Shown: piece after piece, positions 7,109-14,373 of the stretch | Position numbering within the stretch: position 1 is the first letter of the stretch | Layout: each line of letters opens with the position of its first letter | Assembly (NCBI GenBank): GCA_023436395.1 | Contig: JAEZJJ010000076.1 | Location: 1-19,371, forward strand | DNA length: 19,371 bases | Origin: Bacillota bacterium | GTDB lineage: Bacteria > Bacillota > Clostridia > Lachnospirales > Cellulosilyticaceae | Reading direction: 5' to 3' | Notes under the pieces: generated by a model | The model's database searches: none | Seen by the model: only the letters and a program-made list of their open reading frames with translations | What the model was told of the DNA's origin: nothing | Translations under genes and position numbers: made by a program

Positions 7109-7909
7109 ATGAATTGGATAGATACGTTAAACCACTTAATAGAGTATTTGGAGGAACATCTAGATGAGAAAATAAGCCCAAGGCAGGTAGAATTAATCAC
7201 CGGTTGTCAATACAATGTATTCCATAGGGCATTTTCTTATATTGCAGGAACCACCATTAATGAGTACCTTAGAAGAAGAAAATTGTCAGAGGCAGTATAT
7301 GATCTGCAAGTATTGAATGCTAAGGTAATAGATGTGGCGGTGAAGTATGGCTATGAATCCTCAGATGCTTTCTGCGTTGCTTTTAAAAAACAACATGGTA
7401 TAACACCTATAGAGGCGAAGCAATCTAATAGTACTATTAAATCAGATCCTCGTCTTATATTTAGTCTAATTATAACAGGAGGGATTGCTATGAAATATCA
7501 AGTAGTTGAAAAGGAAGAAATGAAAGTAGTAGGGGTTTTTGGTGATGTTAACCAAGGCTTGTGGGGACAGGTGAAAAGTGATGGGACTTTAGAAGAACTG
7601 GAAGCTTATTGTATGGATAATATCTCATTAGGTCTATGCTTTGGGTATGATGAAGAGGGTAAAAATACATATATGGTAGCAGTGCAACCGTCAAAGGATA
7701 CAGAAGTGAATCCAAAATATGAAACTTATGTGGTTCCTGCAACTTCATGGCTTATTTTTAAATCAGTAGGGCCTATATTCCCTACTTTGCAAGACACATG
7801 GAAGCGCATTTATACAGATATTATAGGGCGTATAAATCAGCTTATCTCCAAGGTAAGTGTTGAAGTTTATTTCGTAGTGAGTGGGATTCCTATGAGAATA
7901 AAAGGATAG
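7109..7909 (+). CDS. AraC-family regulator with GyrI-like domain (second copy)
   Basis: A 266-residue protein of the same architecture as the one at 305-1174. Residues 1-105 form the AraC DNA-binding domain (LEEHLDEKISPRQVELITG, then GYESSDAFCVAFKKQHGITPIEAK). A linker follows, then a GyrI-like effector domain from about residue 128 (MKYQVVEKEEMKVVGVFG). The end is compact: the usual E-I-W-I-P last strand appears as SGIPMRIKG and follows EVYF with fewer residues than normal, which suggests a small in-frame loss. AATGGAGGTGAGG ahead of ATG 7109 is a strong ribosome-binding site. It is separated from cobQ by 129 nt and from the next gene by 175 nt, so it is probably monocistronic. Ligand and targets unknown. 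Confidence 0.9.
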   Translation: MNWIDTLNHLIEYLEEHLDEKISPRQVELITGCQYNVFHRAFSYIAGTTINEYLRRRKLSEAVYDLQVLNAKVIDVAVKYGYESSDAFCVAFKKQHGITPIEAKQSNSTIKSDPRLIFSLIITGGIAMKYQVVEKEEMKVVGVFGDVNQGLWGQVKSDGTLEELEAYCMDNISLGLCFGYDEEGKNTYMVAVQPSKDTEVNPKYETYVVPATSWLIFKSVGPIFPTLQDTWKRIYTDIIGRINQLISKVSVEVYFVVSGIPMRIKG

Positions 7910-8023
7910 AGAAAAACGAATGAAGAGATTAATAAGTGTTATCTTATTTAATCGTTGGTTATCTGATGTATGGCTTATAACAAGTAAAGTATGCCTATGC
8001 GTTTAATGTTAAGAAGAATTAAC

Positions 8024-8052
8024 TTGAAAGCTAGAAATAAAGGGTATAGAAT
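8024..8052 (+). promoter_or_regulatory. Promoter of the small helical protein gene
   Basis: TTGAAA (8024-8029), 17-nt spacer, TAGAAT (8047-8052), 33 nt before the GTG start at 8085. Confidence 0.6.
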
Positions 8053-8084
8053 GTTAGAAAAATAGAAGAGGAAGTGCGTAAGGC

Positions 8085-8438
8085 GTGTTAAAAAATGATT
8101 ATATCTTCACACAAATAGAAGGCTTAGCAAAAGCTATAGCAAAGATTTTCTTTAACAAAGAAAGTATTGCATATGAAATGCAAGAAGATACCTTTATAGA
8201 TGAATTATATGAACGTGTTCAAAAGCTCATTGGTGAGGGGAAAATTAATGAAGCAGAGAATCTATTATATGACAATATAGATTCATCAAACTTAAACTAT
8301 CTAAAGCTTGTTTTAGATTTTTATAATACGCTTAATACCCTAGAAGAAGACTTTTTGGAAGCCCATGATTATGGTAAAGATGAAATATTACAAGGGCTTA
8401 AGGATATCGCTAGCCAGTATGGAATGCCAATGAATTAA
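8085..8438 (+). CDS. Small all-helical protein, possibly DUF6483 family
   Basis: A 117-residue, acidic, apparently all-alpha cytoplasmic protein with no signal or membrane segment. It begins L-K-N-D-Y-I-F-T-Q-I-E after the initiator and contains TPR-like helix pairs (LIGEGKINEAENLLYD, then LKLVLDFYNTLNTLEED). The beginning and length resemble proteins annotated as DUF6483 in Firmicutes. I recall this from memory, and the function is not known. The start is GTG 8085; AGAGGAAG (8066-8073) is somewhat far, at 11 nt. It has its own promoter and a strong terminator, so it is a single-gene unit. Confidence 0.75.
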   Translation: MLKNDYIFTQIEGLAKAIAKIFFNKESIAYEMQEDTFIDELYERVQKLIGEGKINEAENLLYDNIDSSNLNYLKLVLDFYNTLNTLEEDFLEAHDYGKDEILQGLKDIASQYGMPMN

Positions 8439-8446
8439 TAGGAAAA

Positions 8447-8488
8447 GCCCCTTATGACTTATGTGGTGTAAGTGATAAGGGGTTTTTT
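8447..8488 (+). terminator. Terminator after the small helical protein gene
   Basis: CCCCTTATGACTTA (8448-8461) pairs with TAAGTGATAAGGGG (8469-8482) with one mismatch, 7-nt loop, followed by T6 (8483-8488). Confidence 0.9.
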
Positions 8489-8519
8489 AGCTATTACTTA
8501 ATTTACTATCAAAAAAAGT

Positions 8520-8547
8520 TTGAATATTGAAGTAGATGGACTATAAT
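8520..8547 (+). promoter_or_regulatory. Promoter of the EamA transporter gene
   Basis: TTGAAT (8520-8525), 16-nt spacer, perfect TATAAT (8542-8547), 37 nt before the start codon. Confidence 0.7.
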
Positions 8548-8584
8548 AAGGGGTATGCAAATTACTCATAGAAGGTGATAGGAC

Positions 8585-9517
8585 ATGACAAGAACAAAAG
8601 GTATACCTAAAGGATTAGGAGATATATTGCTACTTATAACAGCAATTGCATGGGGAGGAGGATTTATAGGGGTTTCTAAAGCATTAGATACTTTATCTCC
8701 CTTTTATATGATTGCCATTCGTTTTGGAATCGCTAGTTTTTTAATGATTATTATATTTTGGAAAAAATTTATAAGGATAAAGAAAGCAGATGTATTACCA
8801 GGTCTTATAATAGGAACTTTTTTGTTTTTAGGTTTTACTTGCCAAACTTCAGGGGCATGCTTTATTGGTGTAGGTAAACTCTCTTTCTTAACTGCATTAA
8901 ATGTTATCATTGTTCCCTTTATTGCCTTTTTTATTTTTAAAGAAAAGATTAAGAAATATAATTTAATTGCAGCATTTATTGCTATAATAGGTTTTGGATT
9001 TTTAAACTTAAACGAAAAAGTTGGATTAGGTATAGGCATTGGAGAGCTATTGGCTATTTTAGGTGCCGTATTTTTTGCATTACATATTTCCACACTGGGA
9101 CAATATGTAGGGAAAATAGATGCTATTGTATTGGCTATTTTACAAATGATTACTTGCTGTATTTTAGGCCTTACTTGCGCCTTGATCTTTGAACAGCCTC
9201 CTAAGGAAATCACTATGGATATGGCCATGCCAGTAGTGTATCTAGGAGTATTTAGCAGTTTCCTTGCGTTTTTATGTCAAACAATTGGGCAAAAGTATAC
9301 GTCCTCTTCAAGAGCTGCCATTATTTTATGCATGGAATCCGTCTTTGGAACAACTTTGTCTGTATTTATTTTAAAGGAAGTCCTTACTATCCAGATGATT
9401 ATAGGTGCCGTATTAATACTGATTGCTGTAATTGTAGCAGAGTATATGCATGCTAAAAGTGAAGCTTGTTTGTCACAACCTCAGGTCATCAGAAAAGAAG
9501 AAGAGGGAATGAGTTAA
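8585..9517 (+). CDS. DMT-superfamily (EamA) transporter
   Basis: A 310-residue membrane protein with ten predicted transmembrane helices in two EamA repeats, roughly residues 10-145 and 150-290. The first repeat has the usual ITAIAWGGGFIGVSKAL opening and RFGIASFLM. The second has GELLAILGAVFFALHIS, SFLAFLCQTIGQKYTSSSRAAIILCMESVFG and a final V-L-I-L-I-A-V-I-V-A helix. Members export amino acids, nucleobases or other metabolites; the substrate cannot be assigned. The start at 8585 follows AAGGTGAT. It ends a few bases before the queT promoter, and no terminator separates the two, so readthrough into the riboswitch leader is possible. Confidence 0.92.
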   Translation: MTRTKGIPKGLGDILLLITAIAWGGGFIGVSKALDTLSPFYMIAIRFGIASFLMIIIFWKKFIRIKKADVLPGLIIGTFLFLGFTCQTSGACFIGVGKLSFLTALNVIIVPFIAFFIFKEKIKKYNLIAAFIAIIGFGFLNLNEKVGLGIGIGELLAILGAVFFALHISTLGQYVGKIDAIVLAILQMITCCILGLTCALIFEQPPKEITMDMAMPVVYLGVFSSFLAFLCQTIGQKYTSSSRAAIILCMESVFGTTLSVFILKEVLTIQMIIGAVLILIAVIVAEYMHAKSEACLSQPQVIRKEEEGMS

Positions 9518-9519
9518 TA

Positions 9520-9548
9520 TTGAAAGTTATAACATAAAGGGTTATAAT
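9520..9548 (+). promoter_or_regulatory. Promoter of the queT riboswitch leader
   Basis: TTGAAA (9520-9525), 17-nt spacer, perfect TATAAT (9543-9548). It starts 3 nt after the stop codon of the EamA gene. Transcription from about 9555 would give a leader of about 235 nt that carries the aptamer and terminator. Confidence 0.75.
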
Positions 9549-9578
9549 AAATTGATTATTGAATAAGATAATTAAAGT

Positions 9579-9615
9579 AGACAGTTCGAAAGCCTCCTGT
9601 CTTTAAACAAAACTA
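9579..9615 (+). promoter_or_regulatory. preQ1-I-type riboswitch aptamer controlling queT
   Basis: P1 is AGACAG (9579-9584) with CTGTCT (9597-9602). The loop starts UUC and contains AGC (9591-9593), with a C (9596) just before the P1 3' strand at the position of the preQ1-reading cytosine. The A-rich tail ends ACAAAACUA (9607-9615). Pseudoknot P2 would use loop A9591-G9592 with tail C9613-U9614. These are the hallmarks of class I preQ1 aptamers, and the gene behind it, queT, is a known target. Part of P2 is weaker than in B. subtilis. Confidence 0.8.
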
Positions 9616-9642
9616 CGGTAAATAATGAGATTAATAATGGGC

Positions 9643-9683
9643 GCATCAAAGCCTTCTTAAAAGGCTATGAGTGTTTTTGATGT
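9643..9683 (+). promoter_or_regulatory. Two-step hairpin between aptamer and terminator
   Basis: The outer stem CATCAAA (9644-9650) pairs with TTTGATG (9676-9682), extended by G9643-U9683. The inner stem GCCTT (9651-9655) pairs with AAGGC (9661-9665). It would bring the aptamer tail close to the terminator's left arm, which are complementary to each other. Confidence 0.6.
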
Positions 9684-9697
9684 CCAATAATACATTT

Positions 9698-9727
9698 ATC
9701 GTAGGAAAATCATCCTACGATTTTTTT
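9698..9727 (+). terminator. Riboswitch terminator upstream of queT
   Basis: ATCGTAGGA (9698-9706) pairs perfectly with TCCTACGAT (9713-9721), 6-nt loop, with T7 at 9721-9727. It ends 63 nt before queT and lies after the leader promoter, so it acts as an attenuator. Its left arm can instead pair with the aptamer tail. Confidence 0.88.
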
Positions 9728-9790
9728 ATTTGCATCATAATGGATTAATCATTTACCTCGGCTAAATATTAATTAAAAAGGGGAAATAAA

Positions 9791-10330
9791 ATGATGAAAA
9801 CTAGAATAACAACTAAGCAAATGATACAAATAGCTTTAGTAGCAGCTATTTATGCTGCATTAACAGGTCTTTTCATGACCATTAGTTTTACACCACTTCA
9901 ATTACGACTATCAGAGATTATGGTATTTTTAGCCTACTTTAACCCTCTTGCAGTTGTTGGCCTAACATTAGGCTGTTTTATTGCAAACTTACTTTTTTCA
10001 CCAACAGCCGTGCTAGATTGTATCTTTGGGACATTAGCTACTTTATTAAGTGTAGGTGCTATAAGCTACACGGCGAAAATTTTTAAAGGAAGTAAGAAGG
10101 GCATATGGATTGCATCTATATGGCCAGTCTTGTTCAATGGGGTTATTGTAGGGGGGATGCTTTATTTTGCTGGATTTATACCATCAAGTGAATATGGTGC
10201 ACTTGCAACAGTTGTTTGGACCATGACAAGTGTAGGTGTAGGTGAATTCTTAGTAGTAGTGGCCATGGGTATTCCTTTGACCTTATTGATTAGAAGTAAG
10301 TATAAAAGAGTAATAAGTCAATTTTTATAG
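9791..10330 (+). CDS. queT: QueT-family ECF transporter S component
   Basis: A 179-residue membrane protein with five to six hydrophobic helices, matching the QueT (DUF988) family: the TTKQMIQIALVAAIYAALT opening, FTPLQLRLSEIMVFLAYFNP, LGCFIANLLFSPTAVLDCIFGTLATLLS and a VWTMTSVGVGEF motif near the end. QueT is the substrate-binding component of an energy-coupling-factor transporter that brings queuosine precursors such as preQ1 into the cell; it uses a shared EcfA/A'/T module encoded elsewhere. The preQ1-type riboswitch upstream fits this job exactly. The start is 9791, with AAAAAGGGGAAA upstream; in-frame ATG 9794 is equally possible. Confidence 0.93.
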   Translation: MMKTRITTKQMIQIALVAAIYAALTGLFMTISFTPLQLRLSEIMVFLAYFNPLAVVGLTLGCFIANLLFSPTAVLDCIFGTLATLLSVGAISYTAKIFKGSKKGIWIASIWPVLFNGVIVGGMLYFAGFIPSSEYGALATVVWTMTSVGVGEFLVVVAMGIPLTLLIRSKYKRVISQFL

Positions 10331-10421
10331 AGATATAATAAGTCAAACTTTATATTTCTCCACATTTCATACTAAATTTATAATAGAATTTTAAAATAAA
10401 TTTAAAAATATACTAAAAAAA

Positions 10422-10450
10422 AGAGGAAAAGCCTATTCAATGTAGAATAA
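10422..10450 (+). promoter_or_regulatory. Sigma-H-type promoter of hpf
   Basis: AGAGGAAAA (10422-10430), 11 nt, then GTAGAATAA (10442-10450). This matches every fixed position of the B. subtilis sigma-H consensus (RnAGGAwWW, 11-12 nt, RnnGAATww). B. subtilis yvyD/hpf is known to be transcribed by sigma-H as well as sigma-B. A TATAAT at 10451-10456 exists, but has no usable -35. Confidence 0.7.
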
Positions 10451-10462
10451 TATAATATAACC

Positions 10463-10491
10463 CTATGATACTAAGGCAAGAGATATCATAG
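10463..10491 (+). other. Hairpin in the hpf leader
   Basis: CTATGATA (10463-10470) pairs perfectly with TATCATAG (10484-10491) around a 13-nt loop, just upstream of the AAAGGAGAG ribosome-binding site. With transcription from the sigma-H-type promoter it would sit at the very 5' end of the mRNA, where it could stabilise the message. There is no T-tract. Confidence 0.5.
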
Positions 10492-10512
10492 AGTTGAAAG
10501 GAGAGATACAAT

Positions 10513-11046
10513 ATGAAATACAACATTAATGGTAAAAACATTGAATTAACAGCAGCACTAGAAAATGCAGTGGAGGAGAAAATTGTTAAATTAGATAAAT
10601 ATTTTAATGATAGTGTTATTGCACAGGTTACACTTAGTGTAGAAAAATTAAGTCATATTATTGAAATTACTATTCCTTTTAATGGTTCAGTGTTAAGAGC
10701 AGAGGTCGAAGGAAGAAATATGTACAATATTATGGATGATGCAGTAGCAGTAATAGAAAAACAAGTTAATAAATATAAGAATAGATTAAGAGATAGACAT
10801 AGAAATACATCAAGTGAATTTTTACCTGCTTTCTTTGAAACAGAGGAAGAAGATGATGTAACACTTAAAATTGCTAAAACAAAGAAATTTGCAGTTAAGC
10901 CTATGAATGCTGAAGAAGCAGTACTTCAAATGGAATTAGTTGGACATAATTTCTTCGTGTACTTAGATGCGGATACTGAAGAAGTAAACGTAGTTTATAA
11001 GAGAAAGAATGGCACATATGGTCTTATTGAACCTGTATTAGAATAA
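10513..11046 (+). CDS. hpf: Long-form ribosome hibernation promoting factor
   Basis: A 177-residue protein with the two domains of long HPF. Residues 1 to about 100 are the RaiA/YfiA fold that binds the decoding site of the 30S subunit (MKYNINGKNIELTAALENAVEEKIVKLDKYF, then VEGRNMYNIMDDAVAVIEKQVNKYKNRLRD in the last helix). Residues about 118-177 are the C-terminal dimerisation domain (KTKKFAVKPMNAEEAVLQMELVGHNFFVYLDADT), which drives 100S ribosome dimers in stationary phase. AAAGGAGAG ahead of the ATG is a strong site. The gene is followed by a perfect terminator, a structured RNA and then secA. hpf-secA order is common in Firmicutes. The sigma-H-type promoter fits a stationary-phase role. 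Confidence 0.96.
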   Translation: MKYNINGKNIELTAALENAVEEKIVKLDKYFNDSVIAQVTLSVEKLSHIIEITIPFNGSVLRAEVEGRNMYNIMDDAVAVIEKQVNKYKNRLRDRHRNTSSEFLPAFFETEEEDDVTLKIAKTKKFAVKPMNAEEAVLQMELVGHNFFVYLDADTEEVNVVYKRKNGTYGLIEPVLE

Positions 11047-11067
11047 GCAAGACTTTATCATTAATTT

Positions 11068-11106
11068 AAGAGTGTAAGAGGTAGTACTTGCTCTTACACT
11101 CTTTTT
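11068..11106 (+). terminator. hpf terminator
   Basis: AAGAGTGTAAGAG (11068-11080) pairs perfectly over 13 bp with CTCTTACACTCTT (11091-11103), 10-nt loop, T5 at 11102-11106. The structured RNA begins directly at its end. Confidence 0.92.
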
Positions 11107-11271
11107 ATAGTCTAGGAAAGTGCGTTCTTTACTTTCCTAGACTATGGGGAGTACAGAGGACAATCCCCTCTGTCGCATTAAGGAGGGTGCTTAGCTGACC
11201 GCTCTTTGTCAGCGTCGAAGGGAATCTAGGGGTCCCTAGTGGAAGAAATGTGGACGTTAGTCCACTTTTTT
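11107..11271 (+). ncRNA. Structured RNA between hpf and secA, family unknown
   Basis: This is a GC-richer island in the 426-nt gap between hpf and secA, and it holds a train of hairpins. Stem I is perfect over 15 bp (11107-11121 with 11131-11145). Stem II is ACAGAGG/CCTCTGT (11153-11159 with 11167-11173), with GGGGA 11146-11150 able to pair with TCCCC 11164-11168 instead. Stem III is GCTGAC/GTCAGC (11194-11199 with 11208-11213). Stem IV is CTAGG/CCTAG (11226-11230 with 11235-11239). Stem V is an intrinsic terminator. The terminal T6 fixes the plus strand. No ORF is present. No promoter is visible between the hpf terminator and stem I, so it may arise by readthrough or processing of hpf transcripts. 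The raiA RNA motif of Firmicutes is associated with hpf/raiA genes, but usually upstream; I cannot confirm identity. A partial second copy lies at 15255-15315. Confidence 0.6.
11250..11271 (+). terminator. Terminator of the hpf-secA intergenic RNA
   Basis: GTGGAC (11250-11255), loop GTTA, GTCCAC (11260-11265), then T6. It separates hpf and its RNA from secA. Confidence 0.85.
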
Positions 11272-11366
11272 GTGAAGTAAGGAAAATATAAACTCTTTAG
11301 ACGAGAACTTTAATAAATCATACGTTTAAAGCTAATATAATGGGTATAATTGGATAAATAGCCTAG

Positions 11367-11395
11367 TTGTAATGCTATTAGATATTTGTTATACT
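11367..11395 (+). promoter_or_regulatory. Promoter of secA
   Basis: TTGTAA (11367-11372), 17-nt spacer, TATACT (11390-11395), 78 nt before the secA start. Confidence 0.65.
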
Positions 11396-11472
11396 AAAGG
11401 CTGATGTTTGAATAGAGGAACTAGGAGAAGAGTAATACTTAATATACATATAAATTAAAGAGGGTGAACAAT

Positions 11473-14049
11473 TTGAAGATAATAGATAAAATTTTTGGGA
11501 CACATTCTCAAAGAGAACTTAAAAGAATTGATCCTATCGTTGCAAAGGTAGAGTCATATGATGAAGCAATGCAAAAACTCACAGATGAGGAATTAAAGCA
11601 TAAAACAGTTGAGTTTAGGGAACGTTTAGCAAATGGAGAAACTTTAGATGATATCTTGCCAGAAGCTTATGCTGTATGTAGAGAAGCTAGCTGGCGTGTA
11701 CTTGGTAAAAAACATTTCCGTGTGCAAATTATGGGGGGGGTTATCCTTCATAACGGACGTATTGCAGAAATGAGAACTGGTGAAGGTAAAACTTTAGTAG
11801 GTATGCTTCCAGCCTACTTAAATGCCCTTGAGGGCAAAGGGGTACACGTTGTAACAGTTAATGATTACCTTGCGCAACGTGACTCTGCTGAGATTGGGCA
11901 AGTTCATAACTTCTTAGGTCTTAGCGTAGGTTGTATCTTAAGCAATATGAAAAATGATGAAAGACGTGAAGCCTATAATTGTGATATCACTTATGGAACA
12001 AATAATGAATTTGGATTTGATTACTTACGTGACAATATGGTTATCTATGCAGAAGAAATGGTGCAAAGAGACCTTAATTATGCGGTAATTGATGAGGTTG
12101 ACTCTGTTCTTATCGATGAGGCTAGAACACCTCTTATTATTTCTGGCCAAGGTTCAAAATCTACTAAACTGTATTCTTCAGCAGATGTATTCGTACGTCG
12201 TTTAACTAAGGGACGTTTACTAGGGGAAGAAACAGCGATGAGTACCTTAATGAGAGAAGAAATTGAGGAAGAAGGGGATTTCGTAGTAGACGAAAAACAA
12301 AAGACTGTAACCCTTACTCAAGATGGTATCAAGAAGGCAGAACAATACTTTGGGCTTGATAACCTTGCAGATCCAGAAAATATGGAGATTCAACATCATA
12401 TTAATATTGCGCTTAAAGCACATAATTTAATGCACAAAGAGAAAGATTATATTATTAATGAAAAAGGTGAGATCATTATTGTTGATGAATTTACAGGACG
12501 TTTAATGGACGGTCGTCGTTATTCAGATGGTCTTCACCAAGCTATTGAAGCAAAAGAAGGGGTAGAAGTTAGAAAAGAAAGCCAAACACTTGCAACAATT
12601 ACCTTCCAAAATTACTTCAATAAATATACTAAAAAAGCAGGTATGACAGGTACAGCGCTTACTGAAGAGGCTGAGTTTAGAGATATCTATGGCATGGATG
12701 TTATCGTTATTCCAACTAATATGCCTGTCATACGTAAAGATCATTCAGATATCGTATTTAAAAAAGAAGAAGCTAAATTTAAAGCTGTTATTGAAGATAT
12801 TAAAGCCTCTCATGCTAAAGGGCAACCAGTACTAGTAGGTACAGTAACAATCGATACTTCAGAACTTTTAAGTAAACTCCTTAAACGTGAAGGGGTGCCA
12901 CATCAAGTTCTTAATGCCAAGTATCATGCAAAAGAAGCTGAAATTATTGCTCTTGCAGGTAAAAAAGGAGCGGTAACCATTGCTACAAACATGGCTGGTC
13001 GTGGTACAGATATTCAGCTTGAAGAAGGTGTACAAGCCTTAGGTGGTCTTAAAATTATTGGTACAGAACGTCATGAGTCAAGACGTATTGATAATCAGCT
13101 TCGTGGACGTTCAGGACGTCAAGGTGACCCAGGTGAATCTAGATTTTACCTTGCTCTTGAAGATGACTTAATGAGACTATTTACACCAGAATCTACACTT
13201 AAAATGTTTGATGCACTTGGTCTACCAGATGATGAGCCTATTGAACACAAGATTCTTTCATCTGCTATTGAGCGTGCTCAAAAGAAAGTAGAAGGAAATA
13301 ACTTTGGTGTACGTAAACATTTGTTAGAATATGATAAAATTATGAATGAACAAAGAGAAATCATTTATGCTGAACGTTATAAAGTGCTTAAGAATGAAAA
13401 TTTACGTGACAATATAGTGAGTATGGCAAAAGATGTTATTAGTACGATTGTAGATAATGCAACTAATGGTATTGAATATGCAGAAGAGTGGAACCTTCCA
13501 GCAATGTTTGAACATCTTCGTTCCATCATACCATTAGAAAATTTAAATTATACTAAAGAAGAACAAGAAAGCCTTACAGTAGATGCGTTAAAAGAAAAAT
13601 TATATGAAGAAGCTGAAAGATTATATGCAGCCAAAGAAGAAGAAGTAGGAGAGCAATTAAGAGAAATTGAACGTGTTATTCTGCTAAAAGTTATTGACCA
13701 AAAATGGATGGATCACTTAGATAATATGGATCAGATGAAACAAGGGGTTAACCTTCAGGCATACGGTCAAAGAAATCCAATTGTAGAGTATCGCTTCCAA
13801 AGCTTTGATATTTTCGAAGAAATGACAGAAAATATTAAATTAGAAACAGTTAGAGCATTATACCATGTAAGAATTAGAGAAAATGTAGAAATTAAGCGTG
13901 AGCGTGTAGCAGAGCCAGTAGCTGTTAACCACCATGATGATAGCTTAGGTGCAAAACCTATTGTTAAAAAAGAAAAGATTGGTAGAAACGATCTTTGTCC
14001 ATGTGGTAGTGGGAAAAAATATAAAGCTTGCTGTGGTAAAAATGAATAG
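11473..14049 (+). CDS. secA: Preprotein translocase ATPase SecA
   Basis: An 858-residue motor that drives unfolded preproteins through SecYEG at the membrane by ATP hydrolysis. Visible motifs: Walker A MRTGEGKT with TGEGKT at about 102-107, TVNDYLAQRD, YGTNNEFGFDYLRDNM, the DEAD-like IDEVDSVLIDEARTPL at about 206-221, the preprotein cross-linking domain, motif VI QLRGRSGRQGDPG, the scaffold and wing domains, and a C-terminal zinc finger with Cys842, Cys844, Cys853 and Cys854 that binds SecB or ribosomes. The frame is open to GTG 11464, but AGAGGGTG (11459-11466) overlaps that codon and is ideally spaced for TTG 11473. Starting at TTG gives the usual short N-terminus (M-K-I-I-D-K-I-F-G-T). It is the housekeeping SecA and is full length. 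Confidence 0.97.
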   Translation: MKIIDKIFGTHSQRELKRIDPIVAKVESYDEAMQKLTDEELKHKTVEFRERLANGETLDDILPEAYAVCREASWRVLGKKHFRVQIMGGVILHNGRIAEMRTGEGKTLVGMLPAYLNALEGKGVHVVTVNDYLAQRDSAEIGQVHNFLGLSVGCILSNMKNDERREAYNCDITYGTNNEFGFDYLRDNMVIYAEEMVQRDLNYAVIDEVDSVLIDEARTPLIISGQGSKSTKLYSSADVFVRRLTKGRLLGEETAMSTLMREEIEEEGDFVVDEKQKTVTLTQDGIKKAEQYFGLDNLADPENMEIQHHINIALKAHNLMHKEKDYIINEKGEIIIVDEFTGRLMDGRRYSDGLHQAIEAKEGVEVRKESQTLATITFQNYFNKYTKKAGMTGTALTEEAEFRDIYGMDVIVIPTNMPVIRKDHSDIVFKKEEAKFKAVIEDIKASHAKGQPVLVGTVTIDTSELLSKLLKREGVPHQVLNAKYHAKEAEIIALAGKKGAVTIATNMAGRGTDIQLEEGVQALGGLKIIGTERHESRRIDNQLRGRSGRQGDPGESRFYLALEDDLMRLFTPESTLKMFDALGLPDDEPIEHKILSSAIERAQKKVEGNNFGVRKHLLEYDKIMNEQREIIYAERYKVLKNENLRDNIVSMAKDVISTIVDNATNGIEYAEEWNLPAMFEHLRSIIPLENLNYTKEEQESLTVDALKEKLYEEAERLYAAKEEEVGEQLREIERVILLKVIDQKWMDHLDNMDQMKQGVNLQAYGQRNPIVEYRFQSFDIFEEMTENIKLETVRALYHVRIRENVEIKRERVAEPVAVNHHDDSLGAKPIVKKEKIGRNDLCPCGSGKKYKACCGKNE

Positions 14050-14104
14050 AAAATGAAGGGCTGTCCCATAATTCATTAGATTAGTTAGGTGATAGAACTA
14101 TCTT

Positions 14105-14159
14105 TATACAAATAGCAGCATAGGCGGTAGAATCTCCGACCTATGTTGCTTTTTGTATA
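14105..14159 (+). terminator. secA terminator
   Basis: A long hairpin: TATACAAA (14105-14112) with TTTGTATA (14152-14159) outside, and AGCAGCATAGGCGG (14114-14127) with CCGACCTATGTTGCT (14136-14150) inside, with one bulge, one G-U and one U-U. A T5 tract runs from 14150. The rest of the 324-nt gap to the next gene is AT-rich and holds only a weak promoter near its end. Confidence 0.8.
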
Positions 14160-14293
14160 TATAGTAATAATATATGAAAAAAGATAAGATATAAAAAATA
14201 GACTATAATGAGGTTGAATATAGAGAATTATTGTTGAAAATGAACAGCAATAAAAGGGTAATCTATATAAAAAGTAGAAAAAATAAATAAAAC

Positions 14294-14322
14294 TTTTCAA
14301 AATAATCTACATATAGTATGAT
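14294..14322 (+). promoter_or_regulatory. Probable promoter of the 119-residue protein gene
   Basis: TTTTCA (14294-14299), 17-nt spacer, TATGAT (14317-14322), followed by an alternating (AT) run. The -35 matches four of six positions. Confidence 0.5.
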
Positions 14323-14373
14323 ATATATATATAAACCTTATTCACCTGCATATAGATTAGGGGGGATGGAGAT

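Noticed and set aside
8704..9228. 174-residue minus-strand ORF
   Set aside because: It lies wholly inside the EamA transporter gene in antisense, has no ribosome-binding site and reads as low-complexity K/I/P-rich antisense of hydrophobic helices.
14085..14300. 71-residue minus-strand ORF downstream of secA
   Set aside because: Tyr/Phe/Ile-rich translation of AT-rich intergenic DNA, overlapping the secA terminator, with no ribosome-binding site.
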